From Dehalococcoidia bacterium (GTDB taxonomy: Bacteria > Chloroflexota > Dehalococcoidia > SZUA-161), in assembly GCA_030619685.1 (NCBI GenBank), contig JAUXAX010000024.1, positions 1 to 28,982 of the forward strand: DNA of 28,982 bases, in the 5' to 3' direction. Below the pieces are notes generated by a model that was not told the origin of the DNA, made no database searches, and worked only from the letters and a program-made list of their open reading frames with translations. Of this stretch, positions 23,506 through 28,982 are shown piece after piece. Position numbers and translations under genes: made by a program. The first letter of the stretch is position 1. Every line of letters begins with the position of its first letter.

Positions 23506-23733
23506 TTAGTAGATATAACGGCGTCGTGTTCCCCGTTTCTTAGCTATTTGCGCGAACTCGGCCCACTCAAGTTTGTAGCCAATAGTGTGGCCACTAGGAA
23601 GCCAGAAAAGGTTGCCTTGGCTTACCCTTAGATCACCCAGCTTAGAGTTTCCCTCTCGAATCTCAAAAATGAGATCGTTAGCACCTACTAGCAGTCTGGG
23701 TATCCGGGTAATAGTTACCTTGTGATAGGCCAT
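23506..23733 (-). CDS. Small conserved-looking protein of unknown function
   Basis: 75 residues, MAYHKVTITRI followed by LIFEIREGNSKLGDLRVSQG and NLFWLPSGHTIGYKLEWAEF and a basic tail KKRGTRRRYIY. The KLGDLRVSQGN-WxPxG-xxGYKxxW pattern recurs in short bacterial proteins of unknown role, as far as I can recall. No catalytic or metal motif is visible. A longer start at 23760 exists, but AAGGAGG lies just before the ATG at 23733. It has its own extended -10 promoter candidate. The basic tail and small size are compatible with nucleic-acid binding, which is only a guess. Confidence 0.75.
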   Translation of the reverse strand: MAYHKVTITRIPRLLVGANDLIFEIREGNSKLGDLRVSQGNLFWLPSGHTIGYKLEWAEFAQIAKKRGTRRRYIY

Positions 23734-23769
23734 AGCTTCCTCCTTGCCTTCTAAAGTCAAGTGTGACCA

Positions 23770-23778
23770 ATTATATCA
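23770..23778 (-). promoter_or_regulatory. Extended -10 promoter candidate for the 75-residue gene
   Basis: Minus strand TGATATAAT, an extended -10 (TGnTATAAT) with perfect hexamer, about 35 bases before the ATG at 23733. No good -35 is seen. It could also drive frhB-iorAB. Confidence 0.5.
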
Positions 23779-23816
23779 CATTGTATTAGGGGTGGTTTGA
23801 TGCAGTTTACTCCGTG

Positions 23817-25295
23817 TCAGAGCTCGATCTCCTTTAGGTCAGGGGCCATAATAAGCCTGGGCTCGGTTAATGCCTGTACTTCTTCCGCGGTCCAACCTGG
23901 GGCTACCTCCTTTAGCGAAAGCCCCTCCGGAGTAACCTCGATCACAGCCAGGTCGGTTACGATCAAGTCTACACACCTTCTGGCGGTGAGGGGGTAGGTA
24001 CACTCCTTCACTATCTTCGGCTTTCCCCCCTTGGTGGTATGCTCCATGGTGATGATCACCATCTTCGCTCCCACGGCGAGGTCCATTCCACCGCCTATGG
24101 TACCGCCAAGGGCGCCGCCGCCAGTGTTCCAATTCGCCAGGTCTCCCTTCTCCGAGACCTCAAGCGCTCCCAGAATGGTTATCAGACGACCGCTTCTTAT
24201 CATGGCAAAGGAGGTGACGACATCAAACAGAGCCATGCCGGGCACCGGGGTGAAAAACCTTCCACCGGCAGCCACATAGTGCCAATCCGCCTTTTCGATC
24301 TCATCCTCCGTAACCAGAGGTCCGTAGCCCAGAACACCGTTCTCTGACTGAAAGATAACGCCCTCTGGTATATACAAGGCACAGAGGTCCGGTATCCCGA
24401 ATCCGAGATTAGCGTAGTCCCCGCCCCTCAGTTCCTTGGCCGCCCTCATCGCTATGGTCTCCGTATCAAGCCTCGGTTTTATCCCCCTGCCTTCCACCAG
24501 ACCAGGGCTCCGATCGACTTCCTGCCTCCTGAACAAGATCTTGCGCGCAATCTCGATCTCGCCCAACTGTGATATGATTTCCTTAGTTTTCCGGTGAGTG
24601 CCCAACCCCCATTCCGGGATCCTCACGATGCGGTCAACAAATATCCCAGGTGTCACTACGTGCTCAGGGTCGATCTCACCCACCTCTACTATCTCATCCA
24701 CCTCAGCAATGGTCACCTTGGCCGCCATCGCCATCGCCGGTTGATCTGTCCTGTAGGTTCCCTCGTAGACTAGATTCCCCAGCTTGTCCGCCTTGTAGCC
24801 TCTGATGAACGCGTAATCGGGCCTTATCGGCTCTTCGAAGAGGTACTCTTTGCCATTGATAACCCTCTTCTCCTTCCCTTCCTCCAGAATGGTCCCCACG
24901 CCAACGGGGTTATAGATCCCACCCAGTCCAGCGGCACCGGCATAGAGCCTTGAAGCCAGGGTGCCATGGCTGGTAAGCTCTACCTCCAACCCCCTATCCA
25001 CGTATTCTTTCACAAAAGCTCCAGCGCCGAGTCGCTGGATACCTACCACGGGGGTTATCAGCTTCCTCAATTGAGGAAGCAGGGCAGTCGGCATAGTAAC
25101 CTCGTCTTCGCTGAAGACAATCAAGGGTACGAAGTTGTGGGTGATAACGGTAAGGTCCTTTACGCCCTTCCTCTTAATGGCAGCGATCAGGTTCTGAGGA
25201 GTGGCAGCGACACCCCAGGATTCCATGACGATACAAGAACCGTCAGGGATATCCGCCACCGCCTCATCGAAACTGTTGAATACCTTATTCAGCAT
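23817..25295 (-). CDS. Family I CoA transferase, fused A-B subunits
   Basis: 492 residues. Residues 1 to about 255 equal subunit A (MLNKVFNSFDEAVADIPDG, GIYNPVGVGTILEEGKEKR, RPDYAFIRGYKADKLGN) and residues about 275-492 equal subunit B, with the catalytic Glu in SENGVLGYGP. A short linker (RRQEVDRSPGLVEGRG) joins them. The split pair at 6438-7904 is closely similar over the entire length, so both come from one ancestor, by fusion here or fission there. Fused forms are known in the family. The gene lies between the Cys-rich ferredoxin and the frhB-iorAB operon on the same strand, and may generate CoA esters of the acids formed by those enzymes. GGGGGT precedes the ATG by about ten bases. Confidence 0.93.
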   Translation of the reverse strand: MLNKVFNSFDEAVADIPDGSCIVMESWGVAATPQNLIAAIKRKGVKDLTVITHNFVPLIVFSEDEVTMPTALLPQLRKLITPVVGIQRLGAGAFVKEYVDRGLEVELTSHGTLASRLYAGAAGLGGIYNPVGVGTILEEGKEKRVINGKEYLFEEPIRPDYAFIRGYKADKLGNLVYEGTYRTDQPAMAMAAKVTIAEVDEIVEVGEIDPEHVVTPGIFVDRIVRIPEWGLGTHRKTKEIISQLGEIEIARKILFRRQEVDRSPGLVEGRGIKPRLDTETIAMRAAKELRGGDYANLGFGIPDLCALYIPEGVIFQSENGVLGYGPLVTEDEIEKADWHYVAAGGRFFTPVPGMALFDVVTSFAMIRSGRLITILGALEVSEKGDLANWNTGGGALGGTIGGGMDLAVGAKMVIITMEHTTKGGKPKIVKECTYPLTARRCVDLIVTDLAVIEVTPEGLSLKEVAPGWTAEEVQALTEPRLIMAPDLKEIEL

Positions 25296-25504
25296 CTACG
25301 GCTACCCCCTTCTGCAAACCCTTCCTATTCTGACGGGCCAAATCTCTATTACTGCTTTCCGAAAGCAACAGAAATTGAACAGGCTTTCCACGCTTTTTGC
25401 CGCTGGTTGCACCAGGTTGTCAACCGGCTAACTGCAGACCCTCTGTCTGCGACCGCTACACAACTCCCGCTAGACATCGAGAAAAGCTCAAGCCTAGTGG
25501 CACT
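25296..25504. other. Intergenic gap with inverted repeats, no gene seen
   Basis: 209 bases between the Cys-rich protein and the fused CoA transferase. It holds short inverted repeats, GCAGAC/GTCTGC and TGCTTT/AAAGCA, and a TTGACA without a matching -10 on the minus strand. No coding signal is seen. Confidence 0.4.
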
Positions 25505-26584
25505 TCAGGCGGGGATATGCTCCGGCGGTCTCACCAGGTGCATCCTCAGCGCTCCAGGTTCACAAACCAGGGTGCATACACCACAGCCCCAGCACTTCTC
25601 GGGGTCGACCACGGCCTTCAACCGCTTGGAGCCCTCCACCTTCTGCATCTCAATAGCGTCAAACTGGCAGCGATCTACACAGTCCTGGCACCCATTGCAC
25701 GGCTCAGGGTCAACCCGAGCCTCATACCGGCTCTTGGCGAAGATTTCATCGTTCGGTACATGGCGTATGTCGGCATAATGCCAAACCGTGCAGCAGCATC
25801 TGCAACAGCTACACAGTGCATAAGGCTGAACCGCTTCGACTTTGGCATGGTTCACCCATTGATGCACCAATCCATCCTCTTCATTCTTGTCCAGGATGGC
25901 CATAGCTTCATCCACCGATATACGCCGTCCATGTCCTCTGCTCAGGGAGTACTCCGCTGACTTAGCGAACTGCAGGCAATTGGCATCTGCGTCTGATTTA
26001 CTGCAAGGTCTGCCCATCATCCCCATGTGCTTGCGACATGAGCAGGAGACAACTGTGATTAGAGGCTGCACTCTCACAATCTCTCTCGCATCCTCGTAGG
26101 GCAATACCTCAGGGATGTCCAATATGGCTTTATATGCCGGGACAATCCTGAGGCCGTGGATTCCCATTGCCTTGAGGTTATGCCATCGTTGGGCAGTCAT
26201 GTCAGCGTAATCCGTCTGCTTCCAATCGTCCCACAGCCGGCAAAGCTCTTTCGTCTCCGCCTCAGTGTATAGTTCCAGCCCCATCAATGACTCGGTCACC
26301 TCCCACAGCCGCTCGGCGTATTTGCAAAACATATAGTAGTCAAGGCTCTTGTAGTCCTTGGGAATAACCACGCCCTTTCGATGAAGTAGCTCCAGGGTTT
26401 CCTTCACGGTGGCCAGTTCCAGGCCTGTTCTTTGTGCCACCTCTTCAGGCGACCCTGGCAATTGGGCTACCATCTCGGCCTGCGCTGGCTTCATGAGGAA
26501 CCGAAGCACACGCAGATATCGCTGAGAAGCGCCAAAGCCGTGCTTCTCGGCGAGAAAGGTATAAGCATCGCTATACTCGGCCAT
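25505..26584 (-). CDS. Winged-helix/Cys-rich/double-ferredoxin fusion protein
   Basis: 359 residues. Residues about 35-75 (GSPEEVAQRTGLELATVKETLELLHRKGVV) are winged-helix-like, as in a regulatory domain. The middle has CSC (181, 183), Cys194 and Cys203, and an exceptional CSCCRCCC run at 258-265. The C-terminus carries two complete [4Fe-4S] motifs, CNGCQDCVDRC (296-306) and CWGCGVCTLVC (331-341). About 20 cysteines suggest at least three metal centres. No known enzyme motif is present. Homologous 4Fe-4S proteins occur next to CoA-ester metabolism genes in anaerobes, as far as I know without a defined function. It may be an electron carrier or a redox sensor. It follows the alcohol dehydrogenase gene after 45 bases. 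Confidence 0.88.
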   Translation of the reverse strand: MAEYSDAYTFLAEKHGFGASQRYLRVLRFLMKPAQAEMVAQLPGSPEEVAQRTGLELATVKETLELLHRKGVVIPKDYKSLDYYMFCKYAERLWEVTESLMGLELYTEAETKELCRLWDDWKQTDYADMTAQRWHNLKAMGIHGLRIVPAYKAILDIPEVLPYEDAREIVRVQPLITVVSCSCRKHMGMMGRPCSKSDADANCLQFAKSAEYSLSRGHGRRISVDEAMAILDKNEEDGLVHQWVNHAKVEAVQPYALCSCCRCCCTVWHYADIRHVPNDEIFAKSRYEARVDPEPCNGCQDCVDRCQFDAIEMQKVEGSKRLKAVVDPEKCWGCGVCTLVCEPGALRMHLVRPPEHIPA

Positions 26585-26629
26585 CTCCTACCTCTTTGCA
26601 CCCATTTGATTGACAGCATCCAGCTAGGA

Positions 26630-27739
26630 CTAGGGCACGATAGTAGACCGGGTAACCAGTCCTTTGTCCTGTTCCTCAAAGGCCTTGTTGATCTCCTCCA
26701 GGGGGTAGGAACGGGAGAGGATCTTGTCGAAGGGGTATTTGTCCTTGGCCCGGCTCAGGAAGTCGAGGGCCTTCCTCAAGGCGTCAGCCCCATACCCCAT
26801 GACACCCACTATGCTCTTGTTGTCCATCACAAGCTTGCAGGGTTCAGCCTCATAGGTCATTCCAAAACTAACGTTGCCAATCTCCAGGTAGCGCCCGCCG
26901 TAGCCCAGCATGTCTATGCCTTCAGGAACCACATGGGGGAAGCCCACGAGCTCGGCGACGACATCCGCTCCCCAGCCCCCGGTTAGCTCCTTTACCTTTA
27001 GCCACCGTTCCGTTGAGGTCTTAAGCTCCCTCAAGTCGATCAACTCATCGGCGCCGAAGGCCTTGGCCAGCTTCAGGCGCTCGTCGATGCCATCTATAAC
27101 GATGACCTTCTCCGCCCCCATGTCCTTAGCTACCGCAGCAGCGTAGATGCCCAGTCCTCCCGCTCCCTGGATGGCGATGGTCTCCCCGAAGCTAAACCCC
27201 ACTCTCTCCAGGCCATAGATAACCTGTGAGAGGGCGCAGTTAGCAGGGGCTACCATATCGTCCGTGACGTCGTCAGGAACCTTGAAAACTGTGTGATTGG
27301 GGCGAAGATAGTAGTAGTCGGCAAATGCGCCGAGGAAGTGAGGATACTCCTCGCAGGGGCTTACTGTGGCGAGGGGGGCTATGGGGCAAAAAGCGTCCTG
27401 TCCTCTCAGGCACGCCCGGCAGCGCCCACAGGGGAAGAACCAGCGGTGGACCACCCGGTCCCCCACTGTCAGGGGCTCGCCCGCCGAGTCGGTGAGGACG
27501 CCCTCCCCCAGCTTGGCCACGGCGCCTGTCATCTCGTGACCCAGGATCGCCGGCAGCGGCGCTCCCAGGGCGGTGAGGTTAAGATCCCCACGCCACTGGT
27601 GAAGGTCCGAGCCACACAAGTTGGCCCTTCTTACCTTGATCAATATGGCACCTGGCTCCGGTTCAGGCACCGGATACTCTTTGATCTCCATGGGCTGGCC
27701 AAACGCTTTGTAGACCGCTGCTCTACCTTTCTCAACCAT
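26630..27739 (-). CDS. Zinc-dependent medium-chain alcohol dehydrogenase
   Basis: 369 residues. Catalytic-zinc elements NLCGSDLHQW and GHEMTGAVAKLGEG, four structural-zinc cysteines in CGRCRACLRGQDAFC, and a Rossmann motif GAGGLGIYAAAVAKDMGA define the family. It should oxidise an alcohol or 3-hydroxyacyl compound with NAD(P)+. Related enzymes act in cyclohexane-ring and aromatic degradation in anaerobes, but the substrate is not fixed by the sequence. The frame extends to a TTG at 27745, but the ATG at 27739 has GGGAGG seven bases ahead and is chosen. It is downstream of the PEP-hydrolase-like gene by 62 bases. Confidence 0.9.
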   Translation of the reverse strand: MVEKGRAAVYKAFGQPMEIKEYPVPEPEPGAILIKVRRANLCGSDLHQWRGDLNLTALGAPLPAILGHEMTGAVAKLGEGVLTDSAGEPLTVGDRVVHRWFFPCGRCRACLRGQDAFCPIAPLATVSPCEEYPHFLGAFADYYYLRPNHTVFKVPDDVTDDMVAPANCALSQVIYGLERVGFSFGETIAIQGAGGLGIYAAAVAKDMGAEKVIVIDGIDERLKLAKAFGADELIDLRELKTSTERWLKVKELTGGWGADVVAELVGFPHVVPEGIDMLGYGGRYLEIGNVSFGMTYEAEPCKLVMDNKSIVGVMGYGADALRKALDFLSRAKDKYPFDKILSRSYPLEEINKAFEEQDKGLVTRSTIVP

Positions 27740-27801
27740 CGACAAACCTCCCTTTTGCTCTCAAAGAGCGATTAGATCGGGGGAAGAGGCCATGAAGAGG
27801 T

Positions 27802-28641
27802 TCAGCGCCTCTTTAGCTGAAAGTTCTTGAATGCCTCTACTACCTCAGTAACCGCTCTTTCGACGGGTATCCTTTCTATGCTTGAGGCTCCGACAAAACC
27901 CGCCGCCTCCGTATGCTCATAAAGGTACCCGGTATCCTCAGGGGCTGCAATTGGCCCACCGTGAGCCAGACAGATGACATCTGGATTTACCTGCCTGGTT
28001 GCCTCGATCATCTTCTGCACGCCGGCAGCTGCATCCTCCAGAGGTGCTGCAATTGCATCGAACCCGACCAGACCCCCAGCGGTCCCCCCTGCATGTGGAA
28101 CCATGCAGTCAACCCCCGCCTCGGCCATCGCTCGTGCGTCTTGTGGAAAGAATACGTAGGCCATGGTGAATACATCCATGTTTCGAGCTACCCGTATCAG
28201 CTCAACCTCCCTGGAGAATCCTATCCCTTCGGCCTCCCTATTCCTGCGCCAAGTTTCGTCCTCAAAAAAGCCATATGTGGGAAAGTTGATTATACCCGAG
28301 AATCCGGTATCGACAAACCTTCGCACCAGTTCGGCCAGATCTCTGCCTGCGGGAGGCTCGGTTGCATCGATACCGGCGATAATCGGGGTGTCTTTCACTA
28401 CATTGTCTATTTCTTCAAACATCTCCAGGGTTACTGCGTTGGAGTTTTCAACCATAGTAGTCTGAAAGCCTCTTAGCCTTGCCTTCCCCGAACTATAAAC
28501 CATTATCAGATCGGCCCCTCCGAGTTCGGCGCACTTGGCTATGATACCCGCGCTGCTGCCAGCGGCGATGATCGGCTTTCCCTCCTCACTGGTTTTCCTG
28601 AGCCTTCTCAGGATCTCCTCCCTGGTGAATCTTTGCCCCAT
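27802..28641 (-). CDS. PEP-hydrolase-like TIM-barrel protein
   Basis: 279 residues of the phosphoenolpyruvate hydrolase-like (PEP_hydrolase) family: FTREEILRRLRKTSEEGKPI, AGSSAGIIAKCAELGGADLI, YSSGKAR, PIIAGIDATEP, GIINFPTYGF, MAEAGVDCMVPHAGGT and LAHGGPIAAPED. The reaction is not established for most members. The ATG at 28641 begins one base after the stop of the UPF0261 gene, with GGGGAGG inside that gene's end; a GTG at 28650 is less likely. In plant Tm-1 proteins a UPF0261 domain and this TIM-barrel are fused in one chain, so the adjacent genes probably make a complex. Confidence 0.88.
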   Translation of the reverse strand: MGQRFTREEILRRLRKTSEEGKPIIAAGSSAGIIAKCAELGGADLIMVYSSGKARLRGFQTTMVENSNAVTLEMFEEIDNVVKDTPIIAGIDATEPPAGRDLAELVRRFVDTGFSGIINFPTYGFFEDETWRRNREAEGIGFSREVELIRVARNMDVFTMAYVFFPQDARAMAEAGVDCMVPHAGGTAGGLVGFDAIAAPLEDAAAGVQKMIEATRQVNPDVICLAHGGPIAAPEDTGYLYEHTEAAGFVGASSIERIPVERAVTEVVEAFKNFQLKRR

Positions 28642-28642
28642 C

Positions 28643-28982
28643 CTAGACACCTCCCCTTGTGATCAGCTTGCCAAAGGTGTCAACTACCCTCTTTGCAAAC
28701 TCATCATCGTTGATGTGTGCATCGACCTCCACAATTTCGACGCTCTCCTTCACAGTATCCTTGATCACTTGGGCGAATGCCCCGTCAGCCTCCGGGTCGA
28801 AGAAATGCTGGCCCTCGCGGTCTACCGCCGAGAAACCTCGAAGCGGGATGACTATGGCAACCGGTCCCGTTGCCCTGTTCGCTCTCTCAGCTAGGATCTT
28901 AGCTCCCTTCCCCACCTCCTCCTTGTTCGTTCTTGCCAGCACCCTGTCGGGGCCATGAACGTGGATTAGTCTGTCTTTGTAT
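28643..28982 (-). CDS. UPF0261 (Tm-1-like ATP-binding) protein, C-terminal part only
   Basis: The frame is open to the window edge and ends with LITRGGV at 28643. The visible 112 residues contain VLARTNKEEVGKGAKILAER, GPVAIVIPLRGFSAVDREGQ and FFDPEADGAF, characteristic of the UPF0261 C-terminus. The N-terminal part is outside. It is one base upstream of the PEP-hydrolase-like gene, and a GTG at 28942 that could be read as a start lies within the continuing frame, so it is not the real start. Confidence 0.85.
   Translation of the reverse strand, partial: YKDRLIHVHGPDRVLARTNKEEVGKGAKILAERANRATGPVAIVIPLRGFSAVDREGQHFFDPEADGAFAQVIKDTVKESVEIVEVDAHINDDEFAKRVVDTFGKLITRGGV

Noticed and set aside
28942..28942. 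GTG start making a complete 99-residue protein at the right edge
   Set aside because: The frame continues open to the window end and the sequence is the C-terminus of a larger UPF0261 protein.

Overview
The window (about 29 kb, moderately GC-rich, gene-dense, no rRNA, tRNA, CRISPR array or insertion sequence seen) looks like a chromosomal region of an uncultured anaerobic bacterium. The gene content is typical of strict anaerobes that ferment or respire organic acids: an aldehyde:ferredoxin-oxidoreductase-family protein, indolepyruvate:ferredoxin oxidoreductase, an F420-hydrogenase-beta-like flavoprotein, family I CoA transferases, acyl-CoA ligase, thiolase and several iron-sulfur proteins. 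Short dispersed repeats built on CCTTCGAC...GCTCAGG, and the mix of families, suggest Chloroflexota (Dehalococcoidia-like) or possibly Desulfobacterota. This placement is inference with low confidence.

Layout. (1) Positions 1-5146, minus strand: metallo-beta-lactamase-fold hydrolase, acyl-CoA synthetase, an HMG-CoA-synthase-like protein fused to a DUF35 zinc ribbon, and a thiolase cut by the window edge. (2) 5147-7904: a divergent spacer with a strongly structured leader, a MarR regulator, a remnant of a CoA-transferase gene, then an intact split CoA transferase (A and B subunits), plus strand. (3) 8192-14445, plus strand: six closely spaced genes (enoyl-CoA hydratase/isomerase family, AOR-family protein, START-like protein, TM1586-type nitroreductase, geranylgeranyl-reductase-like flavoprotein, second enoyl-CoA hydratase/isomerase family member). 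(4) 14537-18271: an XRE-family regulator with a perfect consensus promoter carrying an inverted repeat between its -35 and -10 boxes, a second metallo-beta-lactamase protein, an exported type-B carboxylesterase and a small EthD-like protein. (5) 18333-28982, minus strand: a long convoy read as UPF0261 (partial), PEP-hydrolase-like TIM barrel, zinc alcohol dehydrogenase, Cys-rich winged-helix/ferredoxin protein, a fused A-B CoA transferase paralogous to the split pair, a 75-residue unknown protein, FrhB-like flavoprotein, IorA, IorB, a repeat-filled gap, and a LarA-family racemase.

How it may work together (inference): organic acids are activated by the ligase or the CoA transferases, modified by hydratase/isomerase and thiolase-type enzymes, and exchanged with 2-oxoacids, aldehydes, alcohols and 2-hydroxyacids through IorAB, the AOR-family enzyme, the alcohol dehydrogenase and LarA. 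Electrons would pass through ferredoxin and the FrhB-like and Cys-rich iron-sulfur proteins. The exact substrates cannot be read from the sequence.

The points most worth following are: the HMG-CoA-synthase-like protein in which all three catalytic residues appear replaced while it sits beside a thiolase and carries its own DUF35 domain; the IorA-IorB-FrhB operon; the Cys-rich winged-helix ferredoxin; the three CoA-transferase copies (split, fused, decayed); the XRE promoter/operator; and the multi-stem leader in front of marR.
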